From assembly GCF_010993965.1 (NCBI RefSeq), contig NZ_WIXM01000013.1, positions 1-64,000 on the forward strand: a stretch of 64,000 nt of DNA. Reading direction: 5' to 3'. The position numbers and the translations under genes are program-made. Position 1 is the first letter of the stretch; every line of letters begins with the position of its first letter. This stretch comes from Gracilibacillus sp. YIM 98692 (GTDB lineage Bacteria > Bacillota > Bacilli > Bacillales > Amphibacillaceae). The notes beneath the pieces were generated by a model. That model was given only the letters and a program-made list of their open reading frames with translations, had not been told where the DNA came from and ran no database searches. This document shows positions 27,576 to 36,010 of the stretch, piece by piece.

Positions 27576-28379
27576 TTGAATTATGTAGTCATTAAATGTG
27601 GAGGCAGTGTCTTTGAACAACTGCCCCCATCTTTTTATCAAAATATAGTGGATATTCAAAAGCAAGGGGAATGGCAGCCAATTATTGTACACGGGGGCGG
27701 CCCGCTTATTTCCCAGTTATTAGAGCAAGTAAACGTTCAGACAACCTTTGTAAATGGTTTGCGCGTAACGACGAATGAAGTATTAGATGTAGTCGAGATG
27801 GCCTTAAGTGGAGCAATGAACAAACAAATAGTCCGCCATATCACACAATCAGATGGAGCGGCATTCGGGGTCAGTGGCATTGATGGCAAGTTGTTAGAAG
27901 CAGTTCCTGTAGAGGATAGCGACAAGTTAGGTTTTGTTGGTGACGTCAAAAAAGTAAACACGGATATTATTACTTCTATCGCTGAACAAGGGTCTGTGCC
28001 TGTTATTTCCCCAATTGGGATAGATGCAAAAGGACAAAGGTATAATATTAATGCAGATATGGCTGCTTCAGCTGTGGCACAAGCATTAGAAGCAAAGCTA
28101 TGCTTTATTAGTGATATTCCTGGTATTTACCAAGAAAGAGACGGCAAAAAAGAGGTTTATCATCAATTGAACGAAGAACGTATTCAGCAGTTAATGGATG
28201 AGGAAGTCATTTTCGGTGGGATGATACCGAAAGTTCAATCCGCCTTGCATGCCTTGCATCAAAATGTATTAGAAGTTTCGATCGTGAATGGTACCGATGA
28301 GAACGGGTTATGGCATTTCATGCAAGGAAAAGAAGTGGGAACAAGAATTACTTTAGATAAGGAGATGCCAAATGTCTGA
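27576..28379 (+). CDS. argB: Acetylglutamate kinase
   Basis: ArgB phosphorylates N-acetylglutamate. The 267-residue amino-acid kinase has YVVIKCGGSVFEQ at the N-terminus, IIVHGGGPLISQLL near 40 and INADMAASAVAQAL near 160. Family-typical FGGMIPKVQSALHAL lies near 215. It lacks the long N-terminal helix of hexameric, arginine-inhibited kinases, suggesting the E. coli-like dimeric type. It starts at TTG 27576 after AAGGAGG. The last eight bases overlap argD, so the two are translationally coupled. Confidence 0.94.
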   Translation: MNYVVIKCGGSVFEQLPPSFYQNIVDIQKQGEWQPIIVHGGGPLISQLLEQVNVQTTFVNGLRVTTNEVLDVVEMALSGAMNKQIVRHITQSDGAAFGVSGIDGKLLEAVPVEDSDKLGFVGDVKKVNTDIITSIAEQGSVPVISPIGIDAKGQRYNINADMAASAVAQALEAKLCFISDIPGIYQERDGKKEVYHQLNEERIQQLMDEEVIFGGMIPKVQSALHALHQNVLEVSIVNGTDENGLWHFMQGKEVGTRITLDKEMPNV

Positions 28380-29544
28380 ATTACAGTACTCTCAAAAAGT
28401 TAATCCAATTATGGCAACATATGGTCGGTTTCCTATTGCTCTTGTAGAAGGGAAAGGAAGCTATGTATGGGATGATAAAGGAACTAAATACTTAGATTAC
28501 TCATCAGGACTTGCGACATGTAATCTTGGGCATGTACCAGATGTCGTAAAAAATGCCATGGATCAACAGTTAAGCAAGCTGTGGCATTGCTCTAATTTAT
28601 ATCATATCCCTTCTCAGGAAAAATTGGCACAGGTATTAGTGGAAAATAGTTGTGGAGATCAAGTTTTCTTTTGTAATAGTGGGGCAGAAGCAAATGAAGC
28701 TGCTATTAAGATTGCTAGAAAATATTCTCAACAGGGAGATCCGACGATTGTTTCCTTTCAAAATTCTTTCCACGGAAGAACGATGGCGACACTTTCAGCA
28801 ACAGGGCAAGAGAAAATTCAACAAGGGTTTGCTCCATTAACACCTGGTTTTGAGTATCTGTCATATAATAATGTGGATGATCTAAATAAATTAAAAGAAA
28901 TCAAGCCGTGTGCAGTCATTTTAGAGGTCGTGCAAGGAGAAGGCGGTGTGATTCCTGCAGATCCTCAATGGTTAAAAATGCTGGATCAAGTGTGTAAAGA
29001 GCACGATATTTTATTAATGATCGATGAAATACAAACAGGAATGGGGAGAACAGGAAGCTTATTTGCTTATCAAGATTATGACCTAGAACCAGATGTGATT
29101 AGTGTTGCTAAAGGTTTAGGTTCAGGTATCCCTATTGGTGCAATTATTGCTAAAGAGCATGTTGCTAAACATTTTTCAGCAGGAACACATGGGAGTACTT
29201 TCGGTGGTAACCCAATTGCTACAACAGCAGGACTAGCTACTGTGCAACATTTAGTAGAATCTAATGTTTTAGACGAAGCTCAAAGCCTCTCTTCCTATTT
29301 ATGGAATGAATTGAAACAATTAGCAGAAGGAGATAATAGTATTCAGTCCGTAAGGGGAAAAGGGATGTTGATTGGTTTACAAGTAAATGAACCGGCGATT
29401 GATATTGTTCATAAAGCAAGAGAAGAACATCAACTGCTTCTTGTAGTAGCTGGTCCAAATGTGGTTCGGGTTCTTCCGCCATTAACAACCAATCAAGAAG
29501 AAGCCGATCAATTTTTAGAAATAATGAAAAAAATATTTGCTTAA
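28372..29544 (+). CDS. argD: Acetylornithine aminotransferase
   Basis: A 390-residue class III PLP-dependent aminotransferase that makes N-acetylornithine from the semialdehyde. NSGAEANEAAIKIARK lies near residue 105. LLMIDEIQTGMGRTG near 220 contains the PLP-contacting Asp. ISVAKGLGSGIPIGA near 245 contains the Schiff-base Lys. The pathway stops here within the window: argF, argG, argH and carAB are not present, although many Bacillus operons place carAB and argF directly after argD. No clear terminator follows before purU. Confidence 0.94.
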   Translation: MSELQYSQKVNPIMATYGRFPIALVEGKGSYVWDDKGTKYLDYSSGLATCNLGHVPDVVKNAMDQQLSKLWHCSNLYHIPSQEKLAQVLVENSCGDQVFFCNSGAEANEAAIKIARKYSQQGDPTIVSFQNSFHGRTMATLSATGQEKIQQGFAPLTPGFEYLSYNNVDDLNKLKEIKPCAVILEVVQGEGGVIPADPQWLKMLDQVCKEHDILLMIDEIQTGMGRTGSLFAYQDYDLEPDVISVAKGLGSGIPIGAIIAKEHVAKHFSAGTHGSTFGGNPIATTAGLATVQHLVESNVLDEAQSLSSYLWNELKQLAEGDNSIQSVRGKGMLIGLQVNEPAIDIVHKAREEHQLLLVVAGPNVVRVLPPLTTNQEEADQFLEIMKKIFA

Positions 29545-29631
29545 GAAAAAATTTTTAGCGGAATACTTGATAATCTTTCTTAACATGATAAAGTATTATA
29601 GGAATGATACAAGTAGTAAAGAGGGATTAAG

Positions 29632-30531
29632 ATGAGAAGCTATATAAAAGAAAAAGTCGATGCATTTCGCTATGAAAATAAAAATCGTGCGAGACTATTA
29701 ATAAATTGCGCCGACCAACCTGGTATCGTGGCAGCTGTTTCGCAATTTTTATATGAGCATGATGCCAATATTATTGAGTCGAACCAATATTCTACAGATC
29801 CTGAGGGTGGAGAATTCTTTATCCGTGTAGAATTCGAACTTCCAGGATTAAAGGACAAAGTAGAAAAATTAGAGTCAGACTTCCAAGAAATACGTGAGCA
29901 ATTTGGTATGCAAGCCACTTTTAAATATGTGGACCAAATTAAAAAGATGGCTATTTTTGTATCAAAAGAGCCACATTGTTTATTGGAATTATTGTGGGAA
30001 TGGCAAAGTGGTGATTTGTTGGCAGATATAAGCATGGTAATTAGTAACCATGAGACTTCCCGAGAAATGGTGGAGTCCCTAGGTATTCCATATTATTATA
30101 TTCCGGCTAACAAGGATATTCGTAAGGAAGTAGAAGAAAAGCAAATCCAGCTGTTAAAAGAACATGGTATTGACATTATTGTACTAGCCAGATATATGCA
30201 AATTTTAACACCACATTTTGTAGAAACCTTTAAAAATCAAATCATTAATATACATCATTCTTTCTTACCTGCTTTTATTGGCGCAAAACCTTATGAGCGT
30301 GCTTATAATAGAGGGGTGAAATTAATTGGGGCAACATCTCACTATGTTACCAATGATTTAGATGAAGGGCCAATCATCGAGCAGGATATAAGCCGTGTAG
30401 ATCACAGAGATAATGCGGAAGCGATGAAGAAAATTGGTCAATCCGTAGAACGGAGTGTATTATCTCGTGCTGTAAAATGGCATTTAGAAGATCGGATTAT
30501 TGTATATGGCAATAAGACTATTGTATTTTAA
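29632..30531 (+). CDS. purU: Formyltetrahydrofolate deformylase
   Basis: PurU hydrolyses 10-formyl-tetrahydrofolate to formate and tetrahydrofolate, balancing one-carbon pools. The N-terminal ACT domain begins RARLLINCADQPGIVAAVSQF. The C-terminal formyltransferase-like domain contains MAIFVSKEPHCLLELLW, ARYMQILTPHFV, and the catalytic NIHHSFLPAFIGAKPY region with Asn/His, followed by Asp in DLDEGPIIEQD. Length 299 is normal. GAGGGAT precedes the ATG, and it is probably its own unit. A copy of repeat family B starts at its stop codon. Confidence 0.94.
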   Translation: MRSYIKEKVDAFRYENKNRARLLINCADQPGIVAAVSQFLYEHDANIIESNQYSTDPEGGEFFIRVEFELPGLKDKVEKLESDFQEIREQFGMQATFKYVDQIKKMAIFVSKEPHCLLELLWEWQSGDLLADISMVISNHETSREMVESLGIPYYYIPANKDIRKEVEEKQIQLLKEHGIDIIVLARYMQILTPHFVETFKNQIINIHHSFLPAFIGAKPYERAYNRGVKLIGATSHYVTNDLDEGPIIEQDISRVDHRDNAEAMKKIGQSVERSVLSRAVKWHLEDRIIVYGNKTIVF

Positions 30532-30590
30532 AGAAAACTCGGTGACTGCCGAGCCTTTAGGCGACAGCAGAGCCGTAGTTGCACTTATAC
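30530..30590 (+). repeat. Intergenic repeat family B, copy 1
   Basis: It begins AAAGAAAACTCGGTGACTGC, continues GAGCCTTTAGGCGACAGC and ends AGCCGTAGTTGC, then CTTATA. The start overlaps the purU stop codon. The same element recurs at 30659 and, inverted, at 34294-34355. Confidence 0.8.
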
Positions 30591-30644
30591 TTCATTCCTA
30601 AACCTGGCTTCTACGCCGACTTTCTTCTCCGCTGCCAGGTTACA

Positions 30645-30664
30645 CGTTCTTAACGTGTAAAGAA
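30645..30664. repeat. Short palindrome between two repeat B copies
   Basis: The TTACACGTT and AACGTGTAA arms around a CTT loop form a near-perfect hairpin. With the CCTGGC/GCCAGG pair at about 30603-30638 it gives this stretch a highly folded appearance. Confidence 0.55.
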
Positions 30665-30716
30665 AACTCGGTGATTGCTGAGTGCTTGGCGAAGTTAAAG
30701 ACGTAGTGGCCCTTAT
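30659..30716 (+). repeat. Intergenic repeat family B, copy 2
   Basis: AAAGAAAACTCGGTGATTGC, TGAGTGCTTGGCGAAG and GACGTAGTGGCCCTTAT follow the order of copy 1 with several substitutions. It lies in the same orientation as copy 1, about 70 bases after it. Confidence 0.75.
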
Positions 30717-30792
30717 CTATTTTTCTAATCGTGGTACTACGTCGAATTCACTTCATCTGTAACACGAAATAAATTCTAATAAGGTAAATGAG

Positions 30793-30824
30793 ACACTCAA
30801 GTTTTAACTTGGGTGCTTTTTTAT
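30793..30824 (+). terminator. Terminator-like hairpin downstream of purU
   Basis: CACTCAAGTT pairs with AACTTGGGTG (one wobble) followed by CTTTTTTA. It would end the purU transcript after the repeat block. A second imperfect hairpin (AAAAGAAGTAGA with TCTACTTCTTTT) lies at about 30847-30895. Apart from these hairpins and the repeats, the 470-base stretch between purU and the next gene holds nothing I can identify. Confidence 0.6.
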
Positions 30825-31004
30825 TTCTCGGGAAATAATAGAGTAATAAAAGAAGTAGAAGTGGGGCTTTTCATCCCCTACATCTACTTCTTTTATTATT
30901 CTAAGTCTTGAAGTGGGGGGCTTACGGACGATTGTTCACCGTGATAAATTTTTGGGTTACCTGACCCCATCTTACCGCATAGGATGAGGTGAGGTGATCT
31001 CATA

Positions 31005-31754
31005 ATGATGCGTTTTTTTGAAGTGGTACGGGACGGGCGAAGTGTTCATATCAATCCTTCATATCCGTTACGTTTCTATCAAATTCATATGGATAACTAT
31101 TTCCTGGGAATACAGAATGGTGGACCAACAACTATTACATTTTATGACAGAGGCTCTTTTTCATCTCTCACTTTAATAGGAGCAATGGCAGGTTCAAAAA
31201 GGATAGAAGAAACTTATACATTACATCCCAATACTGCAATAAGAGAGCGTAACTTTCAACCAGGAGATATTTTAGTAGCAAGTGATAATGTTAAATCAGA
31301 GATGACAGGATATATGGGGCATTCTGCTATTGTGGTAGATGATGAGACATTAGTTGAATCACCTGGAAGGTATCCAGCGATCGTAAAGTCAACGATCCAA
31401 CAATTCTTAGATAAACACCCAGAACATGCTCAGTTTAGACCGAAAGACCATGAGATAGGAGTTGACGCTGCTGCCTATGCTTTAGACTATTACAACAGCT
31501 ATAAGAAAAACTTAGAGGAAGGCATTAATGAGCCTATTTTTTCATTTGATTTGTCACAGTCACTAGACGATCCTTGGGAAAAAGTATATTGCTCTAAGCT
31601 AGTATGGTTAAGCTACCATTATGGAGCAAATTATACGTTTGAAAACGACTACCTGTGGTTTTCGCCAGAAGATCTTTACACACAGTTAAAAGATAATCCG
31701 GATTTTGAGCAAGTTTACAAACATCCTAATGTTAAATTTATTATTAACACATAA
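31005..31754 (+). CDS. Permuted NlpC/P60 (YiiX/YebB-like) hydrolase, putative
   Basis: A 249-residue protein with the circularly permuted papain-like NlpC/P60 pattern. FQPGDILVASDN comes first, then TGYMGHSAIVVDDETLVESPG, which contains the predicted His. VYCSKLVWLSYHYG, containing the nucleophilic Cys, comes near residue 195, late in the chain. This order (His before Cys) is typical of YiiX/YebB-like enzymes (peptidases, amidases or acyltransferases). No signal peptide is seen. The start could be either of two adjacent ATGs (31005 or 31008) after GAGGTGATC. The function in Bacillaceae is not established. Confidence 0.78.
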   Translation: MMRFFEVVRDGRSVHINPSYPLRFYQIHMDNYFLGIQNGGPTTITFYDRGSFSSLTLIGAMAGSKRIEETYTLHPNTAIRERNFQPGDILVASDNVKSEMTGYMGHSAIVVDDETLVESPGRYPAIVKSTIQQFLDKHPEHAQFRPKDHEIGVDAAAYALDYYNSYKKNLEEGINEPIFSFDLSQSLDDPWEKVYCSKLVWLSYHYGANYTFENDYLWFSPEDLYTQLKDNPDFEQVYKHPNVKFIINT

Positions 31755-31771
31755 TACAGCAGAGCAAATTG

Positions 31772-31806
31772 TACAGTGGGATAAGTACTCACTGTATTTT
31801 TTTTAT
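31772..31806 (+). terminator. Terminator after permuted NlpC/P60-like gene
   Basis: TACAGTG pairs with CACTGTA, followed by eight or more T residues. The araD promoter begins 20 bases further on. Confidence 0.8.
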
Positions 31807-31824
31807 AAAATTATGCTTTTTATA

Positions 31825-31853
31825 TTGAATGTACGTACGAATTATATTATTAT
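31825..31853 (+). promoter_or_regulatory. araD promoter
   Basis: TTGAAT (31825-31830) and TATTAT (31848-31853) are 17 bases apart. The AraR operator at 31828-31843 covers the -35 and spacer. Confidence 0.75.
31828..31843 (+). promoter_or_regulatory. AraR operator, araD site 1
   Basis: AATGTACGTACGAATT, a palindrome centred on ACGT like the B. subtilis AraR box. It overlaps the araD promoter. Confidence 0.82.
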
Positions 31854-31871
31854 AAGAGTAAATCTTCACAC

Positions 31872-31885
31872 ACATACGTACAAGG
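31872..31885 (+). promoter_or_regulatory. AraR operator, araD site 2
   Basis: ACATACGTACAAGG lies about 43 bases, roughly four helical turns, from site 1. This spacing suits cooperative AraR binding as known for B. subtilis ara promoters. Confidence 0.75.
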
Positions 31886-31920
31886 ATAGAGGGAAATAGA
31901 AGAAAGAAAGGTGGATATAA

Positions 31921-32616
31921 ATGCTGGAAAGGTTGAAACAGCAAGTGTTAGAAGCAAATCTTGATTTACCTAAACACGACTTAGTAACGTTTACTTGGGG
32001 TAATGTAAGCGGTTTCGATAGAGATTCAGGATTGATGGTTATTAAACCAAGTGGTGTGCCGTATGAAGATCTAAAAGCAGAAGATCTGGTTGTGTTGGAC
32101 TTAGATGGAAATATTGTAGAAGGTGATTTAAAGCCTTCATCAGACACGCCGACCCATCGATTGTTATATCAAAAGTTCCCAGGAATTGGCGGTATTGTAC
32201 ACACTCATTCACCATGGGCTACGAGTTGGGCTCAAGCAGGAAAAGGTATTCCTGCGCTTGGAACAACACAGGCTGATTATTTTTATGGAACAATTCCTTG
32301 TACTAGAAGGATGACAGAGGAAGAAGTAGCTGGCGAATACGAATGGGAAACAGGAAATGTGATTGCCGAAACGTTTCAAGACATCGACCCATTACAAATT
32401 CCAAGTGTGCTGGTGCATAGCCATGCACCATTTAATTGGGGGAAAGATCCGCAAGAGGCACTGCATAATGCGGTCGTATTAGAGGAAGTAGCTAAAATGG
32501 CTTTACACACTTATCAATTAAATCCAGATGTGGGATCGATGGATCAATATTTATTGGATAAGCATTATCTAAGAAAGCATGGTGCAAATGCTTATTATGG
32601 ACAAGATAAAAACTAA
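31921..32616 (+). CDS. araD: L-ribulose-5-phosphate 4-epimerase
   Basis: A 231-residue class II aldolase-fold epimerase that converts L-ribulose-5-phosphate to D-xylulose-5-phosphate. [22 protein letters not shown] is at the N-terminus. The zinc-binding [15 protein letters not shown] lies near residue 92, and [14 protein letters not shown] near 160 supplies the third His. [10 protein letters not shown] is typical of AraD rather than fuculose aldolases. AAAGGTGG precedes the ATG. It heads the arabinose locus and is followed by araA after 120 bases, with no terminator between them. Confidence 0.95.
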   Translation: MLERLKQQVLEANLDLPKHDLVTFTWGNVSGFDRDSGLMVIKPSGVPYEDLKAEDLVVLDLDGNIVEGDLKPSSDTPTHRLLYQKFPGIGGIVHTHSPWATSWAQAGKGIPALGTTQADYFYGTIPCTRRMTEEEVAGEYEWETGNVIAETFQDIDPLQIPSVLVHSHAPFNWGKDPQEALHNAVVLEEVAKMALHTYQLNPDVGSMDQYLLDKHYLRKHGANAYYGQDKN

Positions 32617-32736
32617 GCAATTTTTTATATCAAATTATGCGGTTAATGGCTGGTGATATTTTACTCGTATTCTATCGCTGTCTAATCGATTAGTGATCTA
32701 GTTTATCAATCTATAGAACAATGAGGAGGAGAAAGT

Positions 32737-34221
32737 ATGTTAGAAATTAGACCATATACGTTTTGGTTTGTAACAGGAAGTCAACATTTGTATGGAGAAG
32801 AGACATTAAAGGAAGTAGAAGATAATTCGCGTGGAGTAGTAAAAGGACTGAACGCTGAAGGTCATCTGCCTTTTTCAGTAGAATTTAAAGAAGTACTAAC
32901 AACTGCTGATGATATTCACCAATTAGTATTAAAAGCAAATGCAGATGAAAATTGTGCAGGTATTATTACATGGATGCATACTTTTTCACCTGCAAAAATG
33001 TGGATTGCTGGATTAAAAGCCTTACAGAAACCTTTATTGCATTTGCATACACAATATAACCGTGATATTCCATGGGATAGCATTGATATGGACTTTATGA
33101 ATTTAAATCAAGCAGCTCATGGTGATCGTGAATATGGATTTATTGGAACGAGAATGGATGTTTCCAGGAAAGTTGTAGTCGGACATTGGCAAAGTAAAGA
33201 AGTAACAAGGAAAGTAGCCGATTGGATGAAAACAGCGGTAGCAGTAGCTGAAGGTTCTAATATCCGTGTTGCTCGTTTTGGTGATAACATGCGTAATGTT
33301 GCTGTTACGGATGGTGATAAAATTGAAGCACAAATTAAGTTTGGTTGGACAGTAGATTACTTTGGCATTGGTGATCTAGTGGAAGAAATGGACAAGGTAA
33401 CGGAAGAGGAATTAAATGCACTTTATCAAGAATATGAAGAGTTATATGATTTGCCGGAAGAAGCTGGGCAACCTGGTCCTGTAAGAGATTCTATTTTAGA
33501 GCAAGGGAAGATTGAGCTAGGGCTGAAGGCTTTCTTATCGAAGGGAAATTACACAGCATTTACGACAAATTTTGAGGATTTACATGGTATGAAGCAACTG
33601 CCTGGTCTAGCCGCGCAACGTTTAATGGCAGAAGGATACGGCTTTGCTGGTGAAGGGGACTGGCGTACAGCTGCACTATTACGCTTTATGAAGATTATTT
33701 CAAATAATCAAGGTACATCGTTTATGGAAGATTATACGTATCACTTAGAGCCAGGAAATGAAATGGTACTTGGTTCACACATGCTTGAGATATGTCCAAC
33801 GGTAAAGGCAACAAAACCGAAAATTGTTGTACACCCATTAGGAATTGGCGGGAAAGAAGACCCAGCCCGTCTTGTGTTCGACGGTAGAGGCGGAGATGCA
33901 GTAAATGCTTCTCTTGTTGAGATGGGAGGGCGTTACCGCCTAGTAATTAATGAGGTAAAAGCAGAGCAACCAGAAATAGAAACACCAAACCTTCCTGTTG
34001 CAAAGGTGCTATGGAAGCCGCAGCCATCTTTAAGTGAAGCAACAGAGGCTTGGATTTATGCAGGTGGTGCACATCATACCGTATTCTCTTTTGATGTAAC
34101 GACAGAGCAGCTATATGATTTTGCTAATATGGCTAAGATCGAATGTGTGGTTATCGATGAAGATACGAAATTACGTCAATTTAGAAATGAATTAAAATGG
34201 AATGAAGCCATTTACCGTTAA
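32737..34221 (+). CDS. araA: L-arabinose isomerase
   Basis: A 494-residue enzyme converting L-arabinose to L-ribulose, Mn2+ dependent. It starts with the family-typical LEIRPYTFWFVTGSQHLYGEE. Metal and substrate ligands are visible in the Glu of AEGYGFAGEGDWRTAALLR near 305, the Glu in SFMEDYTYHLEP near 330 and His in LGSHMLEICP near 347. A final His lies in VHPLGIGGKEDPARLVF. AGGAGGAG precedes the ATG. A strong terminator follows, so the transcript probably covers araD-araA only. The kinase araB, usually adjacent in Bacillus, is missing from this window. Confidence 0.96.
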   Translation: MLEIRPYTFWFVTGSQHLYGEETLKEVEDNSRGVVKGLNAEGHLPFSVEFKEVLTTADDIHQLVLKANADENCAGIITWMHTFSPAKMWIAGLKALQKPLLHLHTQYNRDIPWDSIDMDFMNLNQAAHGDREYGFIGTRMDVSRKVVVGHWQSKEVTRKVADWMKTAVAVAEGSNIRVARFGDNMRNVAVTDGDKIEAQIKFGWTVDYFGIGDLVEEMDKVTEEELNALYQEYEELYDLPEEAGQPGPVRDSILEQGKIELGLKAFLSKGNYTAFTTNFEDLHGMKQLPGLAAQRLMAEGYGFAGEGDWRTAALLRFMKIISNNQGTSFMEDYTYHLEPGNEMVLGSHMLEICPTVKATKPKIVVHPLGIGGKEDPARLVFDGRGGDAVNASLVEMGGRYRLVINEVKAEQPEIETPNLPVAKVLWKPQPSLSEATEAWIYAGGAHHTVFSFDVTTEQLYDFANMAKIECVVIDEDTKLRQFRNELKWNEAIYR

Positions 34222-34232
34222 ACTACAACTGA

Positions 34233-34270
34233 GCAGAGATTTACCTTTGTAAATCTCTGCATTATTTTTT
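34233..34270 (+). terminator. Terminator after araA
   Basis: GCAGAGATTTA pairs perfectly with TAAATCTCTGC, followed by an A/T tract ending in six T residues. Confidence 0.9.
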
Positions 34271-34293
34271 ACACTTAGAAAAGGTATAGAATT

Positions 34294-34355
34294 TTATAAG
34301 GGCAACTAAGGCTATTGCTGTCGCCAAAGGCTCGTTTATCAACGAGTTTTTCTTT
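34294..34355 (-). repeat. Intergenic repeat family B, copy 3 (inverted)
   Basis: On the minus strand it reads AAAGAAAAACTCGTTGATAA, then ACGAGCCTTTGGCGACAGC and TAGCCTTAGTTGCCCTTATA. This is the same element as at 30530-30590 in opposite orientation. It lies between the araA terminator and the first araR promoter. Confidence 0.8.
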
Positions 34356-34400
34356 AAGGAGCATAAACTATATAAGTAATAAAGAAATACACTTCGAACC

Positions 34401-34428
34401 TTGACAGTGGTTGTTTATGCTATATGCT
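34401..34428 (+). promoter_or_regulatory. Promoter of first araR
   Basis: TTGACA (34401-34406) with TATGCT (34423-34428) at 16-base spacing. No TACGTAC operator is seen here, unlike the second araR gene. Confidence 0.5.
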
Positions 34429-34486
34429 TATAATTAGGAAACATATTGCTTAGAATACTAACTGGCTTTTTACTGGGGTGTAATAG

Positions 34487-35605
34487 ATGCAGACAAAATA
34501 TAATATCGTAAAACAAGCGATTAAATCGAAAATATTAGATGGTACTTTCCAGCCGCATCAAAAAATTAGTTCAGAAAGTGAATTAATGAAACAATTTAAC
34601 GTGAGCCGTCACACTGTTCGATTAGCGATTGGCGACCTTGTTAATCAAGGCTGGTTATATCGTGAGCAAGGAGCGGGTACATTCTGTGCAGATCGCTCTA
34701 AAGAAGATAAGAGTTCATTTATAAAACAAAACAATATAGCGATTATTACAACATATATATCGGATTATATTTTTCCATCAATTATTCGTGGAGCAGAGTC
34801 CTATTTAAGTGATCATGGTTATCAGGTAAGTTTGTTTAGCACAAATAATGATCATGGAAATGAACGGCGTTTTTTGGAAAGCATTTTAACCCAACATTTC
34901 GATGGCGTTATTATTGAACCGACAAGAAGTGCTTTAACGAATCCAAACATTAACTATTATTTAAATTTAGAAAGACAGAATATTCCATACTTAATGATCA
35001 ATGCTTATTACGATGAATTAGAGCCCTTCCACCTTGTCATGGATGATGAAAAAGGCGGCTTCATACAAACAGAACATTTAATTGAACTTGGGCATCAAAA
35101 TATTGTTGGATTTTTTAAAAATGATGATATCCAAGGGACGAAACGTATGAAGGGATATTTAAAAGCACATCGAAAGCACGGTATTGAGTTATCGCCAAAT
35201 AATATTGTGACATACAATACAGAAGAAAAATCAACAAAGCCAGTGGAATTATTAGAGAAATTTTTAGAAGAGCCTCAAGAAAAACGTCCGACAGCTATTG
35301 TTTGCTATAATGATGAACTAGCGATCAAATTACTAGACATTATTCGTAAATTCCATTTACGAGTGCCGCAAGATATTTCGATAGTGGGCTTTGATGATTC
35401 TTTTATGGCGGAAGTAACAGAGGTAAAACTGACAACAGTGAAGCATCCGCAAAGTGAAATGGGAGAGCTTGCGGCAAAGGCTGTTTTAGATATGATAAAG
35501 CGGTCGAGAGGTCCTCGGAGCAATACAGAAAAGGATATGGTTCTATTTGAACCTGAATTAGTGGTAAGACATTCAACAGCACGATTAGAAGCAAATAACC
35601 GCTAA
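34487..35605 (+). CDS. araR: AraR-type arabinose repressor, first copy
   Basis: A 372-residue chimeric regulator. The GntR-type winged helix occupies residues 1-70 (KISSESELM, FNVSRHTVRLA, REQGAGTFCADRS). The LacI/GalR-type sugar-binding domain follows (IAIITTYISDYIFPSIIRGAE, then VGFFKNDDIQGTKRMKGYLKAH, then GFDDSFMAEV). It matches AraR, which leaves its operators when L-arabinose binds. It is monocistronic with its own terminator. The DNA-contact segments are identical to those of the next gene. Having no operator in its own promoter, this copy may be expressed constitutively. Confidence 0.93.
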   Translation: MQTKYNIVKQAIKSKILDGTFQPHQKISSESELMKQFNVSRHTVRLAIGDLVNQGWLYREQGAGTFCADRSKEDKSSFIKQNNIAIITTYISDYIFPSIIRGAESYLSDHGYQVSLFSTNNDHGNERRFLESILTQHFDGVIIEPTRSALTNPNINYYLNLERQNIPYLMINAYYDELEPFHLVMDDEKGGFIQTEHLIELGHQNIVGFFKNDDIQGTKRMKGYLKAHRKHGIELSPNNIVTYNTEEKSTKPVELLEKFLEEPQEKRPTAIVCYNDELAIKLLDIIRKFHLRVPQDISIVGFDDSFMAEVTEVKLTTVKHPQSEMGELAAKAVLDMIKRSRGPRSNTEKDMVLFEPELVVRHSTARLEANNR

Positions 35606-35638
35606 AAACCACTATGAATAATAAGATTAATTAGAATG

Positions 35639-35678
35639 CTGAATGATCTACTAGGGTAGATGATTCAGTATTTTTTTG
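35639..35678 (+). terminator. Terminator after first araR
   Basis: CTGAATGATCTAC pairs with GTAGATGATTCAG (one mismatch), followed by seven T residues. Confidence 0.88.
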
Positions 35679-35814
35679 TTACTTAAAAGCTGTTAGCTGT
35701 AAAACAAACCTTCCCTTAATTAACTTATTTATTAATGAAAAACTGAAATGTAATAACTTTCTTAAGGATAAAATAACTTATTGATTGATAACTAACAAAA
35801 TAATGTAAAAGGTA

Positions 35815-35842
35815 TTGTAAATTAGAGGGTGTTTGGTATACT
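35815..35842 (+). promoter_or_regulatory. Promoter of second araR
   Basis: TTGTAA (35815-35820) and TATACT (35837-35842) with 16-base spacing. A TGG just upstream resembles an extended -10. The AraR operator begins at the next base. Confidence 0.65.
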
Positions 35843-35858
35843 ATTAGTACGTACAAAT
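35843..35858 (+). promoter_or_regulatory. AraR operator at second araR
   Basis: ATTAGTACGTACAAAT overlaps the expected transcription start, so this gene should be autorepressed or repressed by the first AraR. Confidence 0.82.
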
Positions 35859-35889
35859 TGTAAATATTCCATTTTATTTTCCAACCATT

Positions 35890-35903
35890 TGTAATCGTTC
35901 ACA
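35890..35903 (+). promoter_or_regulatory. CcpA cre site, second araR leader
   Basis: TGTAATCGTTCACA fits TGWNANCGNTNWCA at all positions. Lying just downstream of the promoter, it would act as a roadblock under catabolite repression. Confidence 0.72.
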
Positions 35904-36010
35904 TGTAAAGTTTGTTTTAATTTAGGGCGGATTGCCCAGACAAAAGGTAATAATAAATACTTAGTTAGATAGATAGTTTTTTTCGGTATATAAAATTGGG
36001 GGTATGAAGG

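Noticed and set aside
30530-30790. CRISPR-like array from the two repeat B copies
   Set aside because: Only two diverged direct copies occur, their spacing is irregular, the third copy is distant and inverted, and no cas genes are present.
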